NCBI RefSeq assembly: GCF_035920445.1
Contig: NZ_CP109162.1
Span: 62,001 to 126,000, forward strand
Direction: 5' to 3'
DNA: 64,000 bases
From: Nocardia sp. NBC_01730
GTDB taxonomy: Bacteria; Actinomycetota; Actinomycetes; Mycobacteriales; Mycobacteriaceae
A program made the position numbers and the translations under genes. Below, one piece after another: positions 34,615-42,350 of the stretch. The first letter of the stretch is position 1. Each line of letters starts with the position of its first letter. The notes under the pieces were generated by a model. The model was not told the DNA's origin. It was given only the letters and a program-made list of their open reading frames with translations, and searched no databases.

Positions 34615-35897
34615 GCCAGCCCCGGGAACAGCACAGCCATCGCGGCCGGGTCGTATGAAGGATCGGGAGCTGGCTCGGCCGGTGCCGGGCGAGCGTAGTG
34701 CTCGCGCATCTTGCGGACCAGATTATCGATGCGTGCCCGTGCGTGGATTTGGGTGCTTGCGAGGGATCGGTGCCGCATCAATCGTTGGATGTCGGTGATC
34801 AGCAGGTTCGGGTCGTCCATGAGCCGCATCGCGTAGGTGTGTCGCAGGTCGTGGAATGTCACGTTCGCACCGAGCCGCTCGTTGGCGCGGTTGAGTACCT
34901 GACGCAATGCCCAATACGTCGAAGGACGCGTCGGGCGCCGGATCGTCCACCACAGCCCGGTGACCCCCTCGGAACCTAGATGCTCAGTCTCGGCCAGATA
35001 GGTCGCCAACCACAAGAACGCGTCCGGCGGCGCGGGAACCCATTCCAGCTCACGATGGCCTTTGCCTTCGAGCGCGACCAGCTGGCGGCCGATGTCGATG
35101 TCCTCCAACCGCATTCGCAACAACTCATCCGCCCGCGGACCCGAGCTCACCGCGATCGACACGATCGCCCGATTCCGATTGCTCGGCAGAGCCGCGAAGA
35201 AATCGTCGAACACCGCATCCGGCAACGCCCGGGGTGCTTTGGTGCGGGCGCGCTGCCGATATGGAGCCCGCCCATTCGGCGGCGCCGGCTCGATCGGGCT
35301 GCGATGAGACCCCGCCCGATCCATATCGTGACTACGTTGCAGGGGAACAGGATTGACCACCGGACCGAACCCGGTCAGCAGGTGATAGTCATAGAACATC
35401 TTCACCGCCGACAGCGAGTGATTGATCGTCGAGGCCGCATAGCCTTCCGGAAACGTCCGCTTACCAGTCACCGGATTCACCGACCCGGCCAGACTGCCGT
35501 CGCGGCGACGAGCCCGCCGCTGCCGATTCTTCGCGACCCGCGACCACAACACGAAGTCCCGAACATCATGTCGCGCAGCCTAATTCCGCGTCACCTCCAC
35601 TGCGGCGAGGAACCGGAACCAACGCAGCAAGCTCAACAAATACGACCGACAGGTGGTCGCGGGGTAGTCGCACGCTACGAGGTGGCGGACGAACTGGCAC
35701 ATATGCTCATCAACGCGGCCATCGACATCAACCAAGCGGGCAGGCTCCAGCGGATCAGCGGTGACTACCACCGAGCCAACCTGCGCCACCACAAGCGAGT
35801 GCACATCCCGGCTCTCGGCCAGGGTCCAACGATCAACAGACACGAGCGGACAACCTGCCACACCCGGCCGGGAGCCGAATTGCTCGGCCCCCGACAT
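34611..35897 (-). pseudogene. Dead TnpA-type recombinase of the older element (in-frame TAG)
   Basis: From ATG 35897 the N-terminal domain (YPATTCRSYLLSLLRWFRFL) runs to an in-frame TAG at 35582-35580. The same frame then continues as ARHDVRDFVLWSRVAKNR, through SSGPRADELLRMRLEDID, FHDLRHTYAMRLM and MRHRSLASTQIHARARID, to TGA at 34611. The Tyr position appears lost (TQIHAR where TEIY stands in the intact homologue), a second inactivating change. A 313-codon frame from 35552 remains open but lacks the N-terminal domain. Confidence 0.75.
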
Positions 35898-35917
35898 AAT
35901 TCATCCGACCAAGGTCA

Positions 35918-35931
35918 GTTAGTGCAGTCAA
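35918..35931 (-). repeat. Outer end motif of the older recombinase element
   Basis: On the minus strand TTGACTGCACTAAC lies 21 bases before the older recombinase gene. The younger element has TTGACTGAACTAAC (27958-27971) in the same relation to its own first recombinase gene. Thirteen of 14 bases agree, which marks this as the older element's end sequence. Confidence 0.55.
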
Positions 35932-36061
35932 CAGAACCCGTGACTGTGATTACAGTGTCTCCAGACACGTTGTGCTCCTTTATATTTAGACCGTGTCTCG
36001 CATAGATGTGATTTGACTCCAGTGCGTCGGCTCTGGTTGTGCTGCATGATGTTCGATCGAG

Positions 36062-36640
36062 GTGGACGCGCTGTCGAAACATCTTGTACCGGACGAGCGT
36101 TGGGAACTGATGGAGCGGTTCCTGCCGGAGTTTGCTTCGCGTACCCAGGGAGGAGGCCGGGCGCCGGTGAACCAGCGGGCGGTGCTCACGGCGGTGGTGT
36201 ACGTGCTGACCAGTGGATGTGCGTGGCGGATGTTGCCGCCGCCGTTCGGCATCACGGTACCGACGGCGCATAGACGGTTCACCGTATGGACCAAGGCCCT
36301 GAGTATGGCGACGACTACACCGTGCCGTGCTCGACGAGCTCGGCAGCCAGGGCTTGATCGACTGGTCGCGGGCGGTGATCGACGCAGCAAGTGGCAGGGC
36401 GAAAAATAGGGGGCGATATGACCGGGCCGAGCCCGGTGGATCGCGGCAAACCCGGCTCCAAGCTGCACGTGTTGCCGGACCGGGCGGGAATCCCTCTGGC
36501 CGTGGGCATTTCGTCCGCCAGCACCAACGATGGCGAGGAGCTGCGCCCGCTCGTGCGGGCAATCCGGAGAGTCCGGATGACCCCGACCCTGCGCTGGAGC
36601 CAGGAGCGGATCGCGTCAGCTCCGGACGTGGATCAGGGGC
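36062..36640 (+). mobile_element. IS5-family transposase remnant (frameshifted and 3'-truncated)
   Basis: From GTG 36062 the N-terminal IS5-type domain is clear (LVPDERWELMERFLP, AVLTAVVYVLTSGCAWRMLP, VPTAHRRFTVWTKA). A shift near 36300 leads to AVLDELGSQGLIDWSRAVID, and another near 36405 to GPSPVDRGKPGSKLHVLPDR, GIPLAVGISSASTNDGEELR and LVRAIRRV. The sequence then breaks off near 36580-36640, without the C-terminal catalytic half. No right terminal repeat is seen. The break coincides with the 3' end of a foreign-looking glycosyltransferase gene. Confidence 0.75.
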
Positions 36641-37346
36641 GTCTAGTGCGAAGGGACTGCACGGAGGCCTTGACCATCTCCATCTGCTCGAGCTTCAGCT
36701 CGAGGCTGGACCTGCCGTCGCGCGGGACCGTGCAGTTTGCATGATGGAGCATGACCGAGGCGAATTCCGGCCGCTGCGGCATCAATTCCTGATTGCTGAA
36801 TGCCCAGATCTCGCGAGGGAAGACGTCCCAGGACAACCCCTCTCGGGGGCTGGCGTGCAGCAGCGTGTTCATCACCATCTGTTCGTCAAGGTGCTCCGCA
36901 GAATCGGCGGATTCGACGAGTGCGTCATACACCTCACTCCAGAGCTCGAGCACTCCGGGCCCCGGCCTCATGGCGATAAACCCAGTGTTCACCCGCCGCG
37001 CCCCACCCCACTCGCTCTGAAACACGATGTCATGCTCGCGCATGGCGCTCCGGACGGTCTCGTCGCATGGAGCAAAGAACTGGATATCCACGTCGCTCAA
37101 GATGAAGAGGTCTGTCTCGCGGGGCAGTATCTCGCGCACGAGGCCTTCGATTTTGTGCCGGATCAGAGCCTTGAATTCGGTTGTTCCAAAGTTCCCGCCC
37201 TCCCTACCAAGCTCGGGCAGAATGTGCGGAACCACCCGCCAGGGGTCTTGCAGGCTCTTGATGAAGTAGTTCTCAAAGAGGATCTTGTGATAATCGTTGA
37301 CGAACACGTGGACATTGATGGCGGCATCGTGGGTCCTCATTCGCAT
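36633..37346 (-). CDS. Nucleotide-diphospho-sugar transferase-like protein (DxD), low GC
   Basis: The 237-residue product has the build of the nucleotide-diphospho-sugar transferase (GT77-like) group: LFILSDVDIQFFAP carries the DxD metal/nucleotide motif, followed by VFQSEWGGARRVNTGFIAMR, HLDEQMVMNTLL and an HHAN near the C-terminus. Such enzymes transfer a sugar to a glycan or lipid. Codon use and base composition are visibly less GC-rich than the neighbours, and it lies between two IS fragments, so horizontal gain is likely. Start is ATG 37346 or, better spaced from AGGAAGG, ATG 37340. No glycan cluster surrounds it. Confidence 0.75.
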   Translation of the reverse strand: MRMRTHDAAINVHVFVNDYHKILFENYFIKSLQDPWRVVPHILPELGREGGNFGTTEFKALIRHKIEGLVREILPRETDLFILSDVDIQFFAPCDETVRSAMREHDIVFQSEWGGARRVNTGFIAMRPGPGVLELWSEVYDALVESADSAEHLDEQMVMNTLLHASPREGLSWDVFPREIWAFSNQELMPQRPEFASVMLHHANCTVPRDGRSSLELKLEQMEMVKASVQSLRTRRP

Positions 37347-37796
37347 TCCTTCCTGGTCGGGCGCGACAGGTTACTTCGAGTTGTATCCGGCGACGCCCAT
37401 GAACGCCCACGGATCGCCGTAACCGCGAGGAAGGGAAGCGTACCATCGCCATCGGCACAAAACGCAGCGAAAGCTCTTCCACCAGCGGTATTAATCCCAC
37501 TGCTCGGGCCTATTCGGGAACTCGTGGAGATGATTCGTGCCAACCGCGAGAGCAGCGACGCAAATGCGGAGTCGACTCTGCTACAGCTGTGGGATCGGGC
37601 GATGCAGGATCCGGACGCCCTAACCCAGATATTTCGTGCGGCTGAGATGCTGGCCTGATCGGGTTCGGGTTGGTGTTTTGCGGCCGTTCCGGCCGCAAAA
37701 TGGTGTGACGGTGTGGCCCGTTCAGCGGGTTGGCTGCCGGGTTCCAGGGGCCCGGGAGTGGTTGCCCTTTCGGTCTTCGGGGTGGGTTTACGCTGG
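37347..37796. other. No assigned gene; one coding-like plus frame at its centre
   Basis: A plus-strand frame from about 37440 to 37658 (LIPLLGPIRELVEMIRANRE, LLQLWDRAMQDPDALTQIFR) looks helical and coding-like, but has no credible start beyond GTG 37525. It may be the tail of an acquired gene that arrived with the glycosyltransferase. Confidence 0.35.
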
Positions 37797-38225
37797 TCAG
37801 CCTGGTTGCAGGCGGGCCAGGGCGGTGAGGATCAGGTCGGTGTGAGGCCAGTGGGCGGAGAATCGGAGGTAGGTTCTGCGGGCGTGGCGTGCGATGCGGG
37901 CCGCGGCGGAGAACAGGCGCATGCGCAGCCGTTTGGGTTCCCAGCGGCGCGCTTCGTGATCAGCAAGCGCGAGCATCTGCATACAGGCGGTGAGTTCTGT
38001 TGCCAGGCAGACGATCTCGATCCAGATCCGATTCTGGTCGAAGCCTTGCAGCGGCAGGTTGGTCAGCCCGGTGTCCTTCGCGGTGCGGATGCGGTCTTCA
38101 CAGCGGGCGCGGCGGCGGTGGCGCAGCTCCAGGTCCGGGAGCTGACCGGTGCGGGCGTTGGTGGCGAACGCGGTCAACCGCAGACCGTCGCGGTCGGTGG
38201 ACCGCAGTTGCGCGCCGGGGTGCAA
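37797..38225 (-). mobile_element. IS1380-family transposase, C-terminal fragment
   Basis: The 142-codon frame is the C-terminal third of an IS1380-type transposase: ELRHRRRARCEDRIRTAKDT, GLTNLPLQGFDQNRIWIEIV, LATELTACMQMLALADHEAR and the ending HWPHTDLILTALARLQ. The DDE catalytic core upstream is absent: at 38226-38251 the sequence passes straight into the start of the integrase on the other strand. Confidence 0.8.
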
Positions 38226-38250
38226 CAGGCGATTACGGCGTCCTGTGGGC

Positions 38251-39428
38251 GTGCGTCTTTCGTCGGATATCGAGGAACGCTCAGACTACGGTCGGCGGCC
38301 GTTCAAGGCGCGGGTGCGGTGGACCGAACCGGGTACGAAGAAGCGGCCTTCGGTGTCGATGCCGTTCGAGACCCGTGAGGAAGCCGAAGCGTGGATAGCG
38401 CGTCTGGAACGCAAAGCCGCGCAGGGGATCGACCCGAAGACTGCGACGATGCGGTTGGTCGAGTACGGCGATGCGAATATGGACTTGGCGCTGCGCGGCT
38501 TGGAGAAGAAGACCACCGATCCCTATATGGCGGGTTGGCGCAAACGGGTGGTGCCGACGCTGGGGCATCTGCCGGTGGCGATGTTGACCAATGGCGCAGT
38601 GGACCGAGCGGTGGTCGGCTGGATCAGCGACGGTGCCGGGAAATCGACGGTCAAGAACAGTCTCGCGGTCTTGGTTCGGGTGATGGAACAAGCTGTGCGC
38701 GAGGATATTCGGCAATCGAACCCGGCTCGGGTGCGTGGCTGGCAGAAGCTGTATCAGCAGATCGAAGACGAACTCGACGACCCGCGATCGCTGGCACTGT
38801 CCGACTGGTCGGCGTTGGTCACCCTCGCCGATGCCCTGGTGAAACGTTCGGCGGATCGCTATCAGGGCTGGGGCGATGTGGTGATCTTCGCCGCGTGCAC
38901 AGCCTCGCGCATCGGCGAGGTATCCGGCTGCCGGGTCGGTGACATCGACACCAAGACATGGACGTGGGAAGTACGTTGGCAGACAACACCCTCACCGGGC
39001 GGTATGGCCGATAAGGGCACCAAGGGCAACGGGCTCGGTACGTGCCGCTGATCGAAGAAGTTCGGCAACTGGTCACACAGCGCCTCGACATCGTCGGCCG
39101 CGACAACCCGGGCGCGCGATTGTTTCGGGGTCCGCGTGGCGGACGGATCGCTACGGGTGTGTTGCGCGATGCGACCCACTGGGACGAGGTCGTCACGAAG
39201 CTCGGTTACGAGCACCTGCGGCGGCACGATCTCCGGCATACCGGACTCACCTGGATGGCCGATGCCGGGGTGAGCCTGCACGTGCTTCAGAAGATCGCCG
39301 GGCACGCCGATAGCCGAACCACGGAGCGGTACCTGCACCCGGACCGCCGGGAGATCACCGGGGCTGGTGACAAGCTCTCTGAGCACTTGCGGTCCCGTTC
39401 TGGTCCCGCTCTGCGTGTAGTCGGATGA
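38251..39428 (+). pseudogene. int: XerD-type integrase next to tRNA-Pro, one frameshift
   Basis: From GTG 38251 an arm-binding/AP2-like N-terminus (YGRRPFKARVRWTEPG), a core-binding domain (STVKNSLAVLVRVMEQAV) and the first catalytic Arg (FAACTASRIGEVSGCRVGDI) are read. A base missing near 39025 (in the GTKGNG stretch) shifts the frame to YVPLIEEVRQLV, LRRHDLRHTGLTWMAD and KIAGHADSRTTERYLHP, which supply the remaining His, Arg and Tyr. Its stop is 46 bases from the tRNA 3' end, the usual position for the integrase of a tRNA-targeted element. It is either inactivated or mis-assembled by one base. Confidence 0.82.
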
Positions 39429-39430
39429 TG

Positions 39431-39468
39431 AAGAAAGCCCCTCCGGTGCTGGTCGGAGGGGCTTTCTT
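39431..39468 (-). terminator. Perfect 15-bp hairpin between integrase and tRNA-Pro
   Basis: Positions 39431-39445 and 39454-39468 are perfectly complementary (AAGAAAGCCCCTCCG and its mirror) with an 8-base loop. It sits 3 bases beyond the tRNA CCA end and 2 bases after the integrase stop, so it can end transcription from both sides. Confidence 0.85.
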
Positions 39469-39470
39469 GA

Positions 39471-39547
39471 TGGTCGGGCTGACAGGATTTGAACCTGCGA
39501 CCACTTGACCCCCAGTCAAGTGCGCTACCAAACTGCGCCACAGCCCG
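39471..39547 (-). tRNA. tRNA-Pro (anticodon GGG)
   Basis: On the minus strand a 7-bp acceptor stem (CGGGCTG with CAGCCCG) closes the cloverleaf. The D arm contains GGCGCAGTTTGGTAGCGCA, the anticodon arm is CTTGA-CTGGGGG-TCAAG (anticodon GGG), the T arm contains GGTTCAAATCC, and A-CCA is encoded at the 3' end. The 3' end faces the integrase at 38251-39428, so it is the likely attachment site of the element to its left. Confidence 0.93.
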
Positions 39548-39891
39548 ATTGCGTCCGTCGTGCGGGCGCTCGAAGAGATTACCGCACGATCCTGCGAGGG
39601 AGCTAATCGCCTAGTCAGGGCGTGGTGGGGAGGGGTGAGCGGCGAGGGCGCCCGGTCGCGGATGCAGTGCGGGAGAGGCGAATCGTGGTGAACGTCCTCT
39701 CGCCGAGTATGCGGGGCCGGGCGCGGCGCCGAGTTCGGGCGTGCGGGCAGGTCCGCCGAGCTTCTACGCCCGGTATACCCGGGCATGCGGCGTTCGGATG
39801 ACTTAGCATCATCGGTCTCCGGATTCCGTCCTCGGCTACTCCTGTGGGTCACGAGGAACACGGCGTCGTGGATCGGGGCACACCGGGTGGG
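39548..39891. other. No gene recognised
   Basis: Space between tRNA-Pro and the 3' end of the PEBP-like gene; it must hold the tRNA promoter. Short open frames are unsupported. Confidence 0.45.
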
Positions 39892-40566
39892 TCAGCGACG
39901 GAACAGTCCTACGAGGGTGCCGGTTGCTAGAACATGGTTGGAGAGCACGTTGCGGACCTCGTCGCCCGTCGCTGCCTCGCGGCATCCCAGTCGTCGGTCG
40001 ATCGCGTAGAGCCGGAAGAAGTATCTGTGCGGGTCGTCCCCGACCGGTGGGCGCGGGCCGCTCCACCCAACCTCGCCGAAGTCGTTTCGGCTGGCGACAG
40101 CTCCCGGGGGTGTTGCGTCCGCGCTGACTCCGGTCGCGGTCGGCGCCATGCCCGTGAGTACCCAGTGGGTGAACAGCCCGGTCGGGGCGTCCGGGTCCTC
40201 GCAGAGCAGGACGATTTCCTCGGTGCCACTGGGGATTCCGCTCCAGTCGAGCGGTGGAGCGATATTCTCGCCGTCGTAGGAGTGACGCTTCGGGATGAGG
40301 GTGCGGTCGCTGAAGGCGGTGCTGTGCAGTTCGATCGGACTTCCGGATTTCGCGGTGGGCGATTCGCCGGGCGCAGGGTCGCCCCGGCTGGGGTCATGGG
40401 TGCCCGCGGCGCGCTCGGGGTCGCCCGCCGCGGACGGCGGGTGTCGCTGCTGTAGGTCTTCGTTCCCGCCTCGGTGGGCGGGCTGATCGGGCACCCCAGT
40501 GTCGTCGTCCTCCGTGCGCAGGCGGGTTCGGCGCACGTCGTCGCGGTGGCTGCCAGGATCTGGCAT
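39892..40566 (-). CDS. YbhB/YbcL-type (PEBP/Raf kinase inhibitor-like) protein
   Basis: From about residue 75 the protein matches the bacterial PEBP family: LHSTAFSDRTLIPKRHSYDG, NIAPPLDWSGIPSGTEEIVL, LCEDPDAPTGLFTHWVLTGM and GPRPPVGDDPHRYFFRLYAI. The DPDAP and GxRPP ligand-binding motifs are conserved (here GPRPP). The first about 75 residues are an unusual charged, probably disordered extension rich in Asp, Arg and Pro. ATG 40566 has AGGAG 6 bases upstream, which decides the start. Bacterial PEBP function is poorly known. The gene reads toward the tRNA. Confidence 0.88.
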   Translation of the reverse strand: MPDPGSHRDDVRRTRLRTEDDDTGVPDQPAHRGGNEDLQQRHPPSAAGDPERAAGTHDPSRGDPAPGESPTAKSGSPIELHSTAFSDRTLIPKRHSYDGENIAPPLDWSGIPSGTEEIVLLCEDPDAPTGLFTHWVLTGMAPTATGVSADATPPGAVASRNDFGEVGWSGPRPPVGDDPHRYFFRLYAIDRRLGCREAATGDEVRNVLSNHVLATGTLVGLFRR

Positions 40567-40748
40567 GATTGCTCCTGTCGATCGCGGTGTGGACATTTCC
40601 TTTCGCCGCTCCGAGGGGTGGGATTCGGCGGCTGTCCCGGTCACCTGACGGAGCGTCGTCTTCGAGCATTGCCGCGCGGGCTGCGGCCAAACCAGCGGGT
40701 TCCGCCGCGTCTGCAGGTTGGTCAGCGCGGGAGCCCGAGCGGCCGCAG

Positions 40749-40994
40749 CTACTGACCGGACTGGTGGCGTCGTCCGACACGATCGGCGAACTCGACAAGT
40801 GTGAATGTCGGGATCGATCCGGCTGGTCGCCTTGCCGCCGTGGAAGCCAGGCCCCGCAGTTGGTCGCGCCGAGCTCGGAGGCTATTTCGCCAGGTTTGTA
40901 GATCCGTCGGGACTTTCTGGCCTGCGGTGACCGAGATGACTGCGCGACGACGTCGAAGAGTCGCGACTTGCTGTCCGGATTCGGCCGCCGTCAT
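40749..40994 (-). CDS. Doubtful small basic protein, 81 aa
   Basis: The frame from ATG 40994 has coding-like composition (LQTWRNSLRARRDQLRGLAS) and ends after FTLVEFADRVGRRHQ. There is no clear ribosome-binding site and I recognise no family. It is the only candidate in 40567-41074. Confidence 0.3.
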   Translation of the reverse strand: MTAAESGQQVATLRRRRAVISVTAGQKVPTDLQTWRNSLRARRDQLRGLASTAARRPAGSIPTFTLVEFADRVGRRHQSGQ

Positions 40995-41074
40995 CTGCCG
41001 CGTCCATCGGAGGCCGCTTGCGGAACTGGCAGACCGGCTCTCCGGACTCCCCACCGATCGGCGGACCCAATGTT

Positions 41075-42283
41075 CTAGCCGTGGAACTCGGCCGTCGCAA
41101 CGGTCCAGGCGCGGGCTTGGTCGCTGAGGGTGAAGCCGAGTCCTGGACGGTTGGACACGTGCATGCGTCCGTCGCGGGTCTCGAGGTGTTCGTCGAACAG
41201 CGGGTCGAGCCAGTCGAAGTGCTCGACCCATGCTTCGAGCGGGTAGGCGGCGGCCAGGTGCAGATGGATTTCCATCGCGAAGTGCGGAGCGAGCTGGAGG
41301 TGGTTGTGCTTGGCGAGTGCCGCGAGCTCGATGAACTGGGTGAACCCGCCGATGCGGGGTGCGTCGGGCTGGATGATGTCGACCGAGCCCGCCTCGATCA
41401 GCCGGACATGCTCGCCGACGCTGGCCAGCATCTCCCCGGTCGCGATCGAGGTGTCGAGGCTGCGGGCGAGTTGGGCGTGTCCTTCGGCGTCGTAGGCGTC
41501 GAGGGGTTCTTCGATCCAGACGAGGTTGAACTCCTCGAAGATCCGGCCCATCCGCTGTGCGGTGGGGCGATCCCATTGCTGGTTGGCGTCGATCATCAGT
41601 GGCACGTTGTCACCGAGATGCTCGCGAACCGCGGTCACTCTGGCGATGTCGAGTTTCCAGTCGGGCTGACCGACTTTGAGTTTGATGCCGCCGATGCCCT
41701 CTGCGAGCGAACGTGCGGCGTTTTCGATGACCTGTTCGATCGGGGTGTGCAGAAATCCGCCGGAGGTGTTGTAGGTCTTGACCGAGTCGCGGTGGGAGCC
41801 GAGCAATTTCGCCATCGGCAGACCGGCACGCTTGGCTTTGAGATCCCAGAGTGCGATATCCATGGCGGCGATGGCTTGTGTGGCGACCCCGCTGCGGCCC
41901 ACCGAGGCGCCTGCCCACTGGAGTTTGGTCCAGATTTTGCCGATATCGCTGGGATCCTCGCCGATCAGGACGGGCGCGATCTCGTTGGCGTGGGCGAACT
42001 GTGCGGGCCCACCGGCGCGTTTGGAGTAGCTGAATCCGATGCCTTCGTGGCCGCCGTCGGTGTGGATCTCGGCGAAAAGGAACACCACCTCGGTCATCGG
42101 TTTCTGGCGGCCGGCAAGCACTTTCGCATCGCTGATCGGGTTCGAGAGCGGGAGCACGATCGAGGACAGCTTCACATGGGCGATCCGGTCGATCGTTGCC
42201 GCGCCCGCCGCCACTGCCTTCAGTGCTGCGTCGGGTGCCGACAGCGCGCTGGTCGGCTTTGTCGAGAGGGTCGAGGAGGGCAT
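41075..42283 (-). CDS. Mandelate racemase/muconate lactonizing-family dehydratase, hexarate type
   Basis: An enolase-superfamily enzyme of 402 residues. The catalytic and metal residues are visible: KLKVG (Lys-x-Lys), MIDANQQW (Asp), WIEEPLDAYD (Glu), ATGEML, QPDAPRIGG and the general-base His in LAPHFAMEIHLHLAA. The pattern resembles L-talarate/galactarate and glucarate dehydratases, which turn hexarates into 5-keto-4-deoxyglucarate. ATG 42283 is preceded by AGGAG. Its neighbours (2,5-dioxovalerate dehydrogenase, a kdgD remnant and a glucarate-type permease) support the hexarate role; substrate choice is inferred. Confidence 0.85.
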   Translation of the reverse strand: MPSSTLSTKPTSALSAPDAALKAVAAGAATIDRIAHVKLSSIVLPLSNPISDAKVLAGRQKPMTEVVFLFAEIHTDGGHEGIGFSYSKRAGGPAQFAHANEIAPVLIGEDPSDIGKIWTKLQWAGASVGRSGVATQAIAAMDIALWDLKAKRAGLPMAKLLGSHRDSVKTYNTSGGFLHTPIEQVIENAARSLAEGIGGIKLKVGQPDWKLDIARVTAVREHLGDNVPLMIDANQQWDRPTAQRMGRIFEEFNLVWIEEPLDAYDAEGHAQLARSLDTSIATGEMLASVGEHVRLIEAGSVDIIQPDAPRIGGFTQFIELAALAKHNHLQLAPHFAMEIHLHLAAAYPLEAWVEHFDWLDPLFDEHLETRDGRMHVSNRPGLGFTLSDQARAWTVATAEFHG

Positions 42284-42350
42284 GGTGTGCTCCTGGTTGG
42301 TCGGCGTCGATGCCGCGCGATGGCACGAGGGCGCTTGCGGGGGCATGAGA

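Noticed and set aside
36327..37658. 443-codon plus frame across the IS5 remnant and the glycosyltransferase
   Set aside because: Its middle is antisense to the DxD protein. Only the last about 70 codons look coding, and they have no start.
1..39470. Second copy of the tRNA-Pro 3' end (attachment site) within the window
   Set aside because: I looked for the tRNA 3' sequence elsewhere and noticed none; an exact search would be needed to be sure.
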